Source: Thioclava sp. ES.031 (lineage in GTDB: Bacteria > Pseudomonadota > Alphaproteobacteria > Rhodobacterales > Rhodobacteraceae). Taken from it: a DNA stretch of 64,000 bases. The notes beneath the pieces are model-generated. The model was not told the origin of the DNA. It searched no databases and was given only the letters and a program-made list of their open reading frames with translations. A program made the position numbers and the translations under genes. This document shows, in pieces, positions 26,497-34,993 of the stretch. The stretch spans positions 186,001-250,000 of the forward strand of contig NZ_PDJO01000001.1 in the NCBI RefSeq assembly GCF_002563775.1, read 5' to 3'. Numbering within the stretch: position 1 is the first letter of the stretch; every line of letters starts with the position of its first letter.

Positions 26497-27123
26497 TCAC
26501 GCCCGGTCGGAAGGATTGCCGGGCATCAAATCATAGGGGTGTTTCCAACCGGGCAGGGCGGCGATGCCGTCCAGCCAACGGTCGATATTGGGGAATTCCT
26601 TGCGGTCGAACCCGAAGGGCTCGGGGTAGTAGAGGTAGCCGCAGCAGGCGAAATCGGCCAAGCTGGGCTGGTCGCCGACGACCCAGTCGCGGCCGTCCAT
26701 ATGCCGCTCGAGCGTCTTGATCGCGGTCAGCACGCGGCCCTTGAGCCAGGCGATCGCCTCTTGCGGGCGCTTCTCTTCGGGCAGGAAGTTCATCAGGAAG
26801 CGCAGCGAGCCCTGCTGGCCCGACCCTTTTTGCGCGTCCCAGAACAGCCAGCGCATCATTTCGTTGCGATCCTCGGCGAGGAATTTGCCGGTCTGCTCCG
26901 CGATATGAAGCTGGATGACGCAGGACTGCGACAGCGTCAGGTCGCCCTCTTTGAAGACGGGCGCCTCGGCCATTTCGTTCAGCGCCTGATATTCGGCGCT
27001 GCGCGCCTCGCCGTTGAAGAAATCGACATAGACAGGCTCCCAGTCGTAGCCCGCCAGTTCCATCGTCAGCGCCGCCTTATAGGCGTTGCCAGACTCACCG
27101 AAGCAATAAAGTTGTGCCGCCAT
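26497..27123 (-). CDS. Glutathione S-transferase family protein
   Basis: 208 residues. An N-terminal thioredoxin-like domain (LYCFGESGNAYKAALTMEL, then the cis-Pro EAPVF and the glutathione-binding SQSCVIQLHIAE) and an all-helical C-terminal domain ending near GDQPSLADFACCGYL. It is the first gene of an operon with fadA and fadB, so it may detoxify or glutathionylate reactive acyl intermediates; that role is inferred from context only. A GGGAGGA ribosome site lies 10 bases upstream, and a putative MerR operator is centred about 50 bp upstream of the ATG. Confidence 0.88.
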   Translation of the reverse strand: MAAQLYCFGESGNAYKAALTMELAGYDWEPVYVDFFNGEARSAEYQALNEMAEAPVFKEGDLTLSQSCVIQLHIAEQTGKFLAEDRNEMMRWLFWDAQKGSGQQGSLRFLMNFLPEEKRPQEAIAWLKGRVLTAIKTLERHMDGRDWVVGDQPSLADFACCGYLYYPEPFGFDRKEFPNIDRWLDGIAALPGWKHPYDLMPGNPSDRA

Positions 27124-27166
27124 TCGCTGCGGTCCTCCCTGATCACGGGGCCAATCTGACCCCTAA

Positions 27167-27181
27167 GTGACGCGAACGTAA
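27167..27181 (-). promoter_or_regulatory. Putative MerR-type operator in front of GST-fadA-fadB
   Basis: On the minus strand the sequence is TTACGTTCGCGTCAC. The identical 15-mer occurs at 31002-31016 beside the two MerR genes. It is 44 bases upstream of the GST start, a normal position for a promoter-spacer operator. The remaining part of the 194-bp gap (27182-27317) shows only a tandem GTGAACGGA pair and no gene. Confidence 0.55.
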
Positions 27182-27317
27182 GCCCCTCATGAGCGTTTCG
27201 CCGCAACGTCATTCCAGCACGACGTTGCGTTCAACGCGAGGGAGAGGGCGGCGTTCCGTCGCGAGAGGTGAACGGACGTGAACGGAAAGCGCGGAAAAAG
27301 CGAGCGGCGCGGTGCGG

Positions 27318-27854
27318 TTAGCGCAGGGCTTCCATCGTGCCTTTGGGAAACTCGATGCCTTCGAAATCGGGATAGACCTTGCGCAGAACCGCGATCTGCG
27401 CGGGGCTGTCGATGCGCACGAGATACCATTCCTCGCCGTCTTGCAGCGCCAACGTGGTATTGGTCGTGCGCACCTTGCCCATATCGGGCACCTCCATCAC
27501 CGTCGAGGTCGGGATCTGCGCATAGGCCCGGCCCGAAGAGGTCTCTCCGGTCTTCATCGCGGCGATGTTCATCTCGAAATCGTCGATCGTCACCGAGGCC
27601 ATCGCGTCGTTGATCTGCTTGCGCATGATGTCTTCGAGCTGCTCTTTCGGGACGCCCGTCTGATCCGCGATCGCCTGCATCATCTTCGGCGGCACCGTGT
27701 CGAAGAAGACCGAGTAATCCTTCTCGTCCACCGCCTTGGTGAAGCCCGCAACCTCCTGCGTGACCGCGTTGCGGTCGGCGGAGTCGAACGCGAGCGCAGG
27801 CAGGGCCGAGAGGGCAAGGGACGCGACAGCGAAAACGAGAGACAGGCGGGTCAT
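27318..27854 (-). CDS. Exported protein of unknown function
   Basis: 178 residues. A Sec signal peptide (residues 1-22, SALPALA before FDSADR) precedes a mature domain of about 155 residues with an alternation of helix (AVTQEVAGFTKAVDEKDYS) and strands, broadly like a cystatin/NTF2-sized fold. I do not recognise the family. AAGGA lies 5 bases before the ATG at 27854. It follows the small ribbon-helix-helix-like gene by 16 bases on the same strand, and the two are probably co-transcribed. Confidence 0.75.
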   Translation of the reverse strand: MTRLSLVFAVASLALSALPALAFDSADRNAVTQEVAGFTKAVDEKDYSVFFDTVPPKMMQAIADQTGVPKEQLEDIMRKQINDAMASVTIDDFEMNIAAMKTGETSSGRAYAQIPTSTVMEVPDMGKVRTTNTTLALQDGEEWYLVRIDSPAQIAVLRKVYPDFEGIEFPKGTMEALR

Positions 27855-27870
27855 GGATGTCCTTTCGAAA

Positions 27871-28083
27871 TCAGGCTTTGCGCTCGCCAAGCTCGGCTTT
27901 GAACAGCCGCAGGCGGTGGTTGAGATTTTCCTCGTGGGTGACGGAGTTGAAATGCTCGAACAGGAAGGTCAGCGCCTCGTCGGGCGTGATCTCCGCCTCC
28001 TGCGCGAACCGGTTGAGTCTGCGATAGGCGTCATTGGTCATGGCGACGGGAAAGCGACGGGTCAGGCGCAGGCGTTTGGGCAT
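27871..28083 (-). CDS. Small ribbon-helix-helix-like protein
   Basis: 70 residues. A short basic strand (RLRLTRRFPVAMT) is followed by two helices (DAYRRLNRFAQEAE and PDEALTFLFEHF), the order and spacing of a ribbon-helix-helix DNA-binding fold. GGAG is 5 bases before the ATG. It lies directly upstream of the exported-protein gene. It could regulate its own operon, or be a non-DNA-binding relative. The 115-bp stretch between it and 28199 shows no gene. Confidence 0.6.
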   Translation of the reverse strand: MPKRLRLTRRFPVAMTNDAYRRLNRFAQEAEITPDEALTFLFEHFNSVTHEENLNHRLRLFKAELGERKA

Positions 28084-28198
28084 TCAGGCTCCGGGGCAAT
28101 GTAGCGCGGGAAGGCGCGTCAGGTTGCGTGCAGCTTAGGAAGAAACCTGCGCGCTGGCCAGACCGCCGGTGCTTTGGCTCCGAGCCTCAAGGCCGCCC

Positions 28199-28558
28199 CT
28201 AGAGGTCGTCCCAATCGCTCAGCCCGAGCTTGTTCTTGCGGTGGATCTGCCACAGCGCCATCAGCGCACCGAAGGCGAGCGCCGAGATCACCAGCGTCAC
28301 CAGATGAGGCGCGAAGGACATGCCTTCGGTCGCGCTCAGCAGGTGGTCCACCAGAAGCTGCGCCACCGCGAACCCGGCTGCGAAGATCAGCAGGTTCTGC
28401 TTCCAGTCGAGATAGGGAATCGGGCGCGGCTCGAAGCCCAGCCAATGCAGCACCCGCGCACCCATTGGCGGCCGGGTCGAGCGGAACACGCCCCGCGCCC
28501 GCAGCTCTGCGAGAGCGGCGTCGTAACGGCGGTTGGTTTCTGCATTGTCGAGATACAT
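28199..28558 (-). CDS. Small membrane protein, DUF6404-like
   Basis: 119 residues. An N-terminal helical region (NRRYDAALAELRARGV) leads to the motif RPPMGARVLHWLGFEPRPIPY, then two hydrophobic segments (NLLIFAAGFAVAQLLVDHLL and LVTLVISALAFGALMALW) and a charged tail. The pattern resembles DUF6404, which has no known function. The start at 28558 gives a compact protein, but its ribosome site is weak; an in-frame start at 28624 is possible. Confidence 0.6.
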   Translation of the reverse strand: MYLDNAETNRRYDAALAELRARGVFRSTRPPMGARVLHWLGFEPRPIPYLDWKQNLLIFAAGFAVAQLLVDHLLSATEGMSFAPHLVTLVISALAFGALMALWQIHRKNKLGLSDWDDL

Positions 28559-28676
28559 GACGGCGGGACTCGGTGGGAATCGTCTCTGGTTGGAGACTCC
28601 GAGGGTAGACCCGCGCGGCCGCAAAACAATTGCCCGGCCCTACACTTCGCCTGACATGGCGGTGATTGAAAATTGA

Positions 28677-28706
28677 AACGGCGGGCCGGGGCCCGCCGTT
28701 CATTTT
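28677..28706. terminator. Strong hairpin terminator behind the acyl-CoA dehydrogenase
   Basis: AACGGCGGGCC / GGCCCGCCGTT, perfect 11-bp arms with a 2-base loop. The plus side is followed by CATTTTTT and the minus side by TCAATTTTC. It lies 26 bases after the dehydrogenase stop (minus strand). Confidence 0.75.
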
Positions 28707-28725
28707 TTCGTTGGAACCAGTCGCC

Positions 28726-30501
28726 TTAGAACTGATCGTCGGCGAGCGCCATGACCGGGTCCGCGCCGGTCTCGATCCGCGCGAGGTGCATCGCGCAGGC
28801 CGGAAGCTGGCGCGCCATGTAGTAGCGGCCCGTGGCGATCTTGCCCTCGTAGAAGGTGGTGTCCGACGCCCCGTTGTCGAGCGCGGTGAAGGCGGCTTTC
28901 GCCATCCGCGTCCACATCAGGCCGAGGCAGACATGACCCATCAGATGCATGAAGTCATAGCTGCCCGAGAGCGCTGCGTTCGGGTTCTTCATGCCGTTTT
29001 GCATGAAGAACATGCCCGCCGTCTGAAGCTGCTTGGAGGCATTCTTCAGCGCGTCGGTGAAGGGCTTCATCCGCTCGTCATCGTCATGCGATTTGCACTC
29101 GGCTTTGACCATCTCGAAGAAGGCCATGACGTGCTTGCCGCCGTCCTGAGCGAGCTTGCGGCCCACCAGGTCGAGCGCCTGAATGCCGTTCGCGCCTTCG
29201 TAGATCATCGCGATGCGCGCGTCGCGCACATGCTGCGACATCGGCCAGTCCTCGGTATAGCCGTGGCCACCGAAGACCTGCTGCGCGGAGACGGCGGTCT
29301 CGAAGCCCTTGTCGGTCAGGAAGCCCTTGATGACCGGGGTCATCAGCGAGATCAGACCTTCGGCCTCGGCGTCGTCGAGTGCATGGGAGCGGTCGATCAG
29401 ATGCGCGCCCCAGAAGGTGAAGGCGCGCGCGCCCTCGACGAAGCTCTTCTGATCCATCAGCATCCGGCGCACGTCCGGGTGCACGATGATCGGATCGGCG
29501 GCTTTCTCGGGTGCTTTGACACCGGTCACGTCGCGACCCTGCGTGCGGTCCTTCGCGTAAGCCACGGCTTCCTGATAGGCGGCCTCGGCCACGGCATAGC
29601 CTTGCAGGCCCACGCCGAGACGCGCTTCGTTCATCATCGTGAACATCGCGCGCATCCCCTTGTGGAGATCGCCCAGCAGCCAGCCCTTCGCGCCGTCATA
29701 GTTCATGACGCAGGTCGCGTTGCCGTGGATGCCCATCTTCTCTTCGAGCTTGCCGACCGAGAGCGAGTTGCGCTCGCCGAGGCTACCGTCCTCGTTGACG
29801 AGGAATTTCGGCACGATGAAGAGCGACACGCCCTTGGTGCCTTCGCCACCGCCCGGCGCTTTCGCCAGCACGAGGTGAATCACGTTATCCGACAGGTCGT
29901 GATCGCCCGCCGAGATGAAGATCTTCGTGCCGGTGATCGCGTAGGAACCATCGTCCTGCGGCTCGGCCTTGGTGCGCATCAGACCCAGATCGGTGCCGCA
30001 ATGGGGCTCCGTCAGGTTCATCGTGCCGGTCCAGTCGCAGGTGACCATCTTCGGCAGATAGGTCTGCTTCTGCTCGTCCGTGCCATGGGTGTGGATCGCC
30101 GAATAGGCGCCGTGGGTCAGGCCCTGATACATGTTGAAGGCCATGTTGGCCGAGACGAACATCTCGCCCACCGCGCAGTTGAGCAGATAGGGCATACCCT
30201 GACCGCCGAACTCGGGATCGCAATCGAGCGCGGTCCAGCCGCCCTCTTTCATCGCCTCGAACGCCTTGTCGAACCCTTTGGGCGTGCGGACCACGCCGTT
30301 TTCGAGCACGCAGCCTTCCTTGTCGCCCACCTCGTTCAGCGGGGCCAGCACCTCGGACGAGACCTTGCCTGCGGCATCCAGAACGGCCTCGGTGAAGTCG
30401 GGGTCCATTTCCTCGTAACCCGGCACATCCGAATTCGAGACCTTGAGCAGCTCATGCAGCACAAACTGCATGTCCTTGGTGTTGGCGATAAAGCTCGACA
30501 T
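28726..30501 (-). CDS. Acyl-CoA dehydrogenase, long form (DmdC-like)
   Basis: 591 residues, longer than classical acyl-CoA dehydrogenases because of a C-terminal extension. FAD/substrate motifs seen: [44 protein letters not shown] and the probable catalytic Glu in [18 protein letters not shown]. The size and motifs match the family that includes DmdC (3-methylmercaptopropionyl-CoA dehydrogenase) and related enzymes; the actual acyl substrate is open. GGGAG precedes the ATG by 8 bases. It follows a MerR regulator by 29 bases on the same strand, so regulator and enzyme likely share a transcript. Confidence 0.9.
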   Translation of the reverse strand: MSSFIANTKDMQFVLHELLKVSNSDVPGYEEMDPDFTEAVLDAAGKVSSEVLAPLNEVGDKEGCVLENGVVRTPKGFDKAFEAMKEGGWTALDCDPEFGGQGMPYLLNCAVGEMFVSANMAFNMYQGLTHGAYSAIHTHGTDEQKQTYLPKMVTCDWTGTMNLTEPHCGTDLGLMRTKAEPQDDGSYAITGTKIFISAGDHDLSDNVIHLVLAKAPGGGEGTKGVSLFIVPKFLVNEDGSLGERNSLSVGKLEEKMGIHGNATCVMNYDGAKGWLLGDLHKGMRAMFTMMNEARLGVGLQGYAVAEAAYQEAVAYAKDRTQGRDVTGVKAPEKAADPIIVHPDVRRMLMDQKSFVEGARAFTFWGAHLIDRSHALDDAEAEGLISLMTPVIKGFLTDKGFETAVSAQQVFGGHGYTEDWPMSQHVRDARIAMIYEGANGIQALDLVGRKLAQDGGKHVMAFFEMVKAECKSHDDDERMKPFTDALKNASKQLQTAGMFFMQNGMKNPNAALSGSYDFMHLMGHVCLGLMWTRMAKAAFTALDNGASDTTFYEGKIATGRYYMARQLPACAMHLARIETGADPVMALADDQF

Positions 30502-30530
30502 GGTTCGCTCCCTTTAGTCGTCTTCGCGGA

Positions 30531-30926
30531 TCAGGCCGCGTCGTCGTGGCGCGCCTTCTCCAGTTCCTTCTCCGCCCACTCGATCTGACCGGCCAGTTCG
30601 TCGATCGCCTGACCCAGTTCCTCGCGTTGGCGCGTCATTTCCTCCAGACGTTGCTGCGCGAGCTTGATCGTCTCGTTCAGCTGCGTCTTCTGCTTGTCGC
30701 CCATCTCGTAGAGGTCCAGCAGCTGGCGGATATCCTCCAGCGAGAACCCGAAACGCTTGCCGCGCAGGATCAGTTTCAGCCGGGCGCGATCGCGTCGCGT
30801 AAACAGCCGCTTCTGTCCCTCGCGAATGGGAAACAGCAACTCCTTGCTTTCGTAGAACCGCAGGGTGCGCGGGGTCACCTCGAAGGCGTCGCACATCTCG
30901 CGGATCGTCATTACTGTGTCGGTCAT
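30531..30926 (-). CDS. MerR family transcriptional regulator
   Basis: 131 residues from the ATG at 30926. The N-terminal winged helix-turn-helix is TIREMCDAFEVTPRTLRFYE and the wing continues RLFTRRDRARLKLILRGKRFGFSLEDIRQLLDLY. A C-terminal coiled coil of about 45 residues provides dimerisation. There is no cysteine cluster, so it is not a metal or redox MerR. It is co-directional with the acyl-CoA dehydrogenase 29 bp downstream and probably controls it. It is a paralogue of the product at 31166-31534. Confidence 0.9.
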   Translation of the reverse strand: MTDTVMTIREMCDAFEVTPRTLRFYESKELLFPIREGQKRLFTRRDRARLKLILRGKRFGFSLEDIRQLLDLYEMGDKQKTQLNETIKLAQQRLEEMTRQREELGQAIDELAGQIEWAEKELEKARHDDAA

Positions 30927-31001
30927 ACTCTCTGCCTCGCGTTTCCTTTGCGTAATGCGACGCGGCAAATCGTCTGCCCGCAGCCACATTACAAGACTTC
31001 T

Positions 31002-31053
31002 TTACGTTCGCGTCACCGTAACGTGGCGTCACGAATCCAATGACGTAATGTCA
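31002..31053. promoter_or_regulatory. Cluster of MerR-like operator sites
   Basis: TTACGTTCGCGTCAC (31002-31016) is identical to the site before the GST-fadA-fadB operon. TAACGTGGCGTCAC (31019-31032) is a second copy with a one-base-shorter spacer, and TGACGTAATGTCA (31041-31053) is a third, looser dyad. All lie 76-127 bp upstream of the MerR gene at 30926. Confidence 0.55.
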
Positions 31054-31060
31054 GGGAATT

Positions 31061-31076
31061 TTTACCGTACGGTAAA
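31061..31076. promoter_or_regulatory. Perfect 16-bp palindrome between the two MerR genes
   Basis: TTTACCGTACGGTAAA is its own reverse complement. It lies 135 bp upstream of one MerR start and 90 bp behind the stop of the other. A palindrome of this length is unlikely by chance in a 240-bp gap and fits a dimeric regulator. Confidence 0.55.
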
Positions 31077-31165
31077 GCAAGTTTCTTTCCTCGAAACCCG
31101 CCATAATCGTCAAGCTTACAAGGCGCTCTTACGTCCCCGCTGACGTTAAGGAATGCATTTCAGGC

Positions 31166-31534
31166 TCAAGAATCAAGAGTGTCCTGAACCTGATCACGCA
31201 ATTGTCGTAGGTCGTCGATCGCCGCGTCCAGTTCTTCACGTTGTCGCGTGAGGACGTCAAGCTGCCGGTCGGCCAGTTCGACCCAGACGCGGTTCTGCTC
31301 TTCCGTGCCTTGCTGATCGTAGATCATCAGCCACTGGCGCAGTTCCTCGAGCGAGAAGCCAAATCGACGCCCGCGCAGGATCAGGGTCATCCGCGCAACT
31401 TCGCGCGGGCCGTAATAGCGTGAGCGGCCTTCCTTCTGGGGATTGAGAAGCTCGATATACTCGTAATAGCGCAGCGTGCGCGGGGTCACGTCGAACCGCT
31501 CGCACATCTCCTTGAAGGACAATAAGTCTGACAT
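31166..31534 (-). CDS. MerR family transcriptional regulator (paralogue)
   Basis: 122 residues. Helix-turn-helix LSFKEMCERFDVTPRTLRYYE and wing region RYYGPREVARMTLILRGRRFGFSLEELRQWL, with a C-terminal coiled coil. It lacks metal-binding cysteines. It is similar throughout to the regulator at 30531-30926, indicating tandem duplication and divergence. GGGAGG precedes the ATG by 8 bases. The 239-bp gap downstream carries the operator-like sites. Confidence 0.9.
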   Translation of the reverse strand: MSDLLSFKEMCERFDVTPRTLRYYEYIELLNPQKEGRSRYYGPREVARMTLILRGRRFGFSLEELRQWLMIYDQQGTEEQNRVWVELADRQLDVLTRQREELDAAIDDLRQLRDQVQDTLDS

Positions 31535-31621
31535 CTATTCGGCCTCCCGATCCGGGCGAGAAGCTAGCGCGCCGGGCTGCGGGCTGCAAGCTATGCCGCC
31601 CCCGGCCCGGCGGGCAGCAGC

Positions 31622-32314
31622 TCAGATTTCGATCGCTTTGAGTATCTCGGGTTCGATCACATCCACGCCGGGCAAGCCGTCGATGAGCGGTTGGGCCGAT
31701 TGCTCCAGCGCATCGAAAGTCTTGTAGTGGCAGGGGATGACGGTCTTGAAGTTGAAATACTTCTTCGACGCCCAGGCCGCGCGCTTCATGTCCATCGTGA
31801 AATGGCCGCCCGCGGCGAGGATGCCGATATCGGGATTGTGCAGTTCGCCCATCCATTCCATGTCGGCCATGATGTCGGTGTCGCCGGTGACATAGATCGT
31901 GTGACCCTCGGCTTCGATCATGAAGCCCGCGGGCTGGCCTGCATAGACCGGGTCGCCGCCCTTGTAGTCGATCGAGGCCGAATGGGTCGCGTTCACCATC
32001 GTGACCTTCGCGCCGCCCAGATCGACTGTGCCGCCCTTGCCGAAGCCGACGGTTTCGGCACCGTCGGCGCCAAGGATGATCGACAATTCGTGAATGCAGT
32101 AGATCGGAATGCCCAGTTCCTTCGCGATCGGCACCGCATCGGAGGCGTGATCGCCATGGCCATGGGTCAGCAGCAGATGCGTCGCGCCTTCGATCGCTTC
32201 GCTGCGCTTGTCGTCCGGAAAGACCGGCGAGCCGGTCAGGAACGGGTCGAGCAGGATCACGGCATCGCCGGTTTCGATGCGGAAGCCGGAATGGCCGAGC
32301 CAAATGACTTTCAT
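31622..32314 (-). CDS. UlaG-like metal-dependent hydrolase (UPF0173)
   Basis: 230 residues of the metallo-beta-lactamase fold. The N-terminal signature is KVIWLGHSGFRIE and the metal motif THGHGDH (His51, His53, Asp55, His56), with further ligands in NATHSAS, VTGDTDI and CHYKTF. Members of this group are poorly characterised relatives of the L-ascorbate-6-phosphate lactonase UlaG; no ascorbate genes are nearby. It is divergent from gatC with a 180-bp spacer that shows no other gene. Confidence 0.85.
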   Translation of the reverse strand: MKVIWLGHSGFRIETGDAVILLDPFLTGSPVFPDDKRSEAIEGATHLLLTHGHGDHASDAVPIAKELGIPIYCIHELSIILGADGAETVGFGKGGTVDLGGAKVTMVNATHSASIDYKGGDPVYAGQPAGFMIEAEGHTIYVTGDTDIMADMEWMGELHNPDIGILAAGGHFTMDMKRAAWASKKYFNFKTVIPCHYKTFDALEQSAQPLIDGLPGVDVIEPEILKAIEI

Positions 32315-32494
32315 ATGGGTTTCCTCCGTTAGGCACTTCGATTGTGACAGGGTGACGTATCAGCACTGTGCAGGTTCCAAGATTAGCGCGCAAATTCGCG
32401 TGTGACAGGGCAGGGGCCCGCTGATGCGGGGCGCGGCGCTTGAAAGCCCCAGTGGCTCGGGCTAAACCGCCTTCCAAGACAAGCGGAGAAGCAC

Positions 32495-32782
32495 ATGTCC
32501 ATTGATATCGACACCGCCCGCAAAGTGGCGCATCTGGCCCGGATCCGGGTGCCCGAAGACCATCTGCCCGAGCTCGCACAGGAGCTGTCGAGCATCCTGA
32601 CCTTTATGGAGCAGCTGGGCGAGGTCGACGTCGAGGGCGTCGAGCCGATGACCTCCGTGACGCCGATGCGCCTCAAGCGCCGCGTCGACGAGGTGACCGA
32701 TGGCGGTTATCCCGAGAAAATCCTCAAGAACGCCCCCGATGCCCGTGAGGGCTTCTTTGCCGTGCCGAAGGTGGTCGAATGA
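32495..32782 (+). CDS. gatC: Asp-tRNA(Asn)/Glu-tRNA(Gln) amidotransferase subunit C
   Basis: 95 residues, standard GatC. It starts [16 protein letters not shown], continues with [22 protein letters not shown] and ends FFAVPKVVE. It stabilises GatA in the GatCAB complex that converts mischarged Glu-tRNA(Gln) (and Asp-tRNA(Asn)) to the amide form. GGAG precedes the ATG by 6 bases. It overlaps gatA by 4 bases; gatB is not in the window. Confidence 0.96.
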   Translation: MSIDIDTARKVAHLARIRVPEDHLPELAQELSSILTFMEQLGEVDVEGVEPMTSVTPMRLKRRVDEVTDGGYPEKILKNAPDAREGFFAVPKVVE

Positions 32783-34257
32783 GCCTGAACAAACTGACGA
32801 TTGCCGACGCGCGCGACGCGCTGAAGAAGGGCGATGTGACCGCGGTCGAACTGACCGAGTCCTGCCTGAGCGAGATCGAGGGCGCAGGCGCGCTGAACGC
32901 TTACGTGCACAAGACCCCCGAGATCGCGCTGGAGCAGGCCAAGGCCGCCGATGCGCGCATCAAGTCGGGCGACGCGCCCGCGATGTGCGGTATCCCGCTG
33001 GGCATCAAGGATCTTTTCGCGACCAAGGGTGTGGCGACGCAGGCCGCGTCGAACATTCTCGACGGGTTCAAGCCGGAATACGAATCCACCGTCACGCAGA
33101 ACCTCTGGGATGCGGGCGCGGTCATGCTCGGCAAGCTGTCGATGGACGAATTCGCGATGGGCTCGTCGAACGAGACCGCCTGCTATGGTCCCGCCGTGAA
33201 CCCGTGGAAGATCGACGATCGGCAACTGACGCCGGGCGGCTCCTCGGGCGGGTCGGCCGCGGCTGTCGCCGCCGATCTGTGCCTTGCCGCGACCGGCACC
33301 GATACCGGCGGCTCGATCCGCCAGCCCGCCGCCTTCACCGGCATCGTCGGCATCAAGCCGACCTATGGCCGGGTCTCGCGCTGGGGCGTGGTGGCCTTCG
33401 CCTCCTCGCTCGACCAGGCGGGCCCGATGACCAAATCGGTGCGCGACGCGGCGATCATGCTGGGCACGATGTGCTCGCACGATCCGAAGGATTCGACCTC
33501 CGCCGATATTCCGGTCCCGGATTTCGAGGCGGCGCTGACCGGTGACATTCGCGGCAAGAAGATCGGTATCCCGAAGGAATACCGCATCGAGGGCATGCCC
33601 GCCGAGATCCAGAAGCTCTGGGACGACGGCATCGCGATGATGAAAGACGCGGGCGCCGAGATCGTCGATATCTCGCTGCCGCACACGAAATACGCGCTGC
33701 CCGCCTATTACGTCGTGGCCCCGGCCGAGGCGTCCTCCAACCTCGCGCGCTATGATGGCGTGCGTTATGGCCACCGCGCGAAGCTGGCGGCGGGCGAGGG
33801 CATCGTCGACATGTACGAGAAGACCCGCGCCGAAGGCTTCGGCCCCGAGGTCCAGCGTCGCGTGATGATCGGCACCTATGTGCTCTCGGCAGGTTTCTAC
33901 GACGCCTATTACAACCGCGCCCGCAAGGTCCGCGCGTTGATCAAGCGCGACTTCGAGCAGGTCTTCGCACAGGGCATCGACTCGATCCTGACGCCCGCCA
34001 CCCCGTCGGCCGCTTTCGGGCTGGGCGAGATGGACGGCGCCGATCCGGTCGAGATGTATATGCAGGATGTGTTCACCGTGACGGTGAACCTTGCGGGCCT
34101 TCCCGGCGTTTCGGTGCCGTGCGGGCTGGACAGCAAGGGCCTTCCGCTGGGGCTGCAACTCATCGGGCGGCCCTGGGAAGAGGGCGATCTGCTGAATCAC
34201 GCCCATGTCCTCGAACAGGCCGCAGGCTTCTCGGCCAAACCGGAGAAATGGTGGTAA
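32779..34257 (+). CDS. gatA: Asp-tRNA(Asn)/Glu-tRNA(Gln) amidotransferase subunit A
   Basis: 492 residues. Amidase-signature enzyme that releases ammonia from glutamine for the transamidation. The catalytic Lys is in [10 protein letters not shown], the cis-Ser in [14 protein letters not shown] and the nucleophilic Ser in [13 protein letters not shown]. Its start overlaps the gatC stop and its end is followed after 1 base by the lipoprotein gene. Confidence 0.97.
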   Translation: MSLNKLTIADARDALKKGDVTAVELTESCLSEIEGAGALNAYVHKTPEIALEQAKAADARIKSGDAPAMCGIPLGIKDLFATKGVATQAASNILDGFKPEYESTVTQNLWDAGAVMLGKLSMDEFAMGSSNETACYGPAVNPWKIDDRQLTPGGSSGGSAAAVAADLCLAATGTDTGGSIRQPAAFTGIVGIKPTYGRVSRWGVVAFASSLDQAGPMTKSVRDAAIMLGTMCSHDPKDSTSADIPVPDFEAALTGDIRGKKIGIPKEYRIEGMPAEIQKLWDDGIAMMKDAGAEIVDISLPHTKYALPAYYVVAPAEASSNLARYDGVRYGHRAKLAAGEGIVDMYEKTRAEGFGPEVQRRVMIGTYVLSAGFYDAYYNRARKVRALIKRDFEQVFAQGIDSILTPATPSAAFGLGEMDGADPVEMYMQDVFTVTVNLAGLPGVSVPCGLDSKGLPLGLQLIGRPWEEGDLLNHAHVLEQAAGFSAKPEKWW

Positions 34258-34258
34258 C

Positions 34259-34993
34259 ATGAAACAGGCACTCGCGATCCTCGGCGGCGTTCTGGCCCTC
34301 TCGGGCTGTATCTCTTCGATCCCCGACAGTGGCCCCGAGGCCCGTCGCGAGGCCGAACTACGCGGCCAGCCCATCGTGCCGCCCTCGGCGCAGAGCGTTC
34401 TGCCGACCAATGATGGCTCGACGAACCCCGACGCGCCCGGCGCACCGCTGAACGCGACCGGTACCGCGATGCCCGGCACGACCAATGCGCTATCTGCGCC
34501 GACGATCGACGCAGGCGGCACCATCGGCGACGACCCGTCGACCTCTGCCTCCAGCTCGAATGGCGGCGACAATAGCGGCGCTGCGATCGGGGCCGATGCG
34601 ATGGCCGCGCTGCAGGAGACCGATGCGTCGAACAGCACCGCCGGATCGAGCACCACGGCCAGCTCGCCGGGCTTCGACACCACCGCGTCGAGCAGCCTTG
34701 CCACCGCGCCGGTCACGCAGAACACGATCAGCAATCAGGACAGCTCGGGTCCGAACCTTGCCGCCTATGCGCTGTCGGTGTCGAACCGGCCCGGCGAGTC
34801 GGTCTATAAGCGCTCGGGCATCAAGTTGACCTCGACGAGCAAGGCGTGCGCGAAATACGTCTCTGCCGATCAGGCGCAGCGCGCCTTCCTCTCGGCAGGC
34901 GGTCCGCAGAAAGACCGGCTGAACCTCGATCCCGATGGTGATGGGTTCGCCTGCGGTTGGGATCCGACGCCGTTCCAGCAAGCGCGTCAGTGA
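34259..34993 (+). CDS. Lipoprotein with C-terminal Excalibur-type calcium-binding motif
   Basis: 244 residues. The lipoprotein signal ends LALSGC (about residue 17). A long Ser/Thr/Ala-rich low-complexity linker (residues 40-165) follows, then a C-terminal domain ending in DPDGDGFACGWDPTPF. This matches the Excalibur signature DxDxDGxxC, a calcium-binding motif of extracellular proteins; a second Cys (CAKYVSA) may pair with it. Likely envelope-anchored, with the linker crossing the periplasm. It overlaps the amidase gene that follows, which suggests a role in cell-wall turnover. Confidence 0.75.
   Translation: MKQALAILGGVLALSGCISSIPDSGPEARREAELRGQPIVPPSAQSVLPTNDGSTNPDAPGAPLNATGTAMPGTTNALSAPTIDAGGTIGDDPSTSASSSNGGDNSGAAIGADAMAALQETDASNSTAGSSTTASSPGFDTTASSSLATAPVTQNTISNQDSSGPNLAAYALSVSNRPGESVYKRSGIKLTSTSKACAKYVSADQAQRAFLSAGGPQKDRLNLDPDGDGFACGWDPTPFQQARQ

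Noticed and set aside
31061..31076. CRISPR or phage attachment site
   Set aside because: The palindrome occurs once and has no spacers, repeats or integrase around it.
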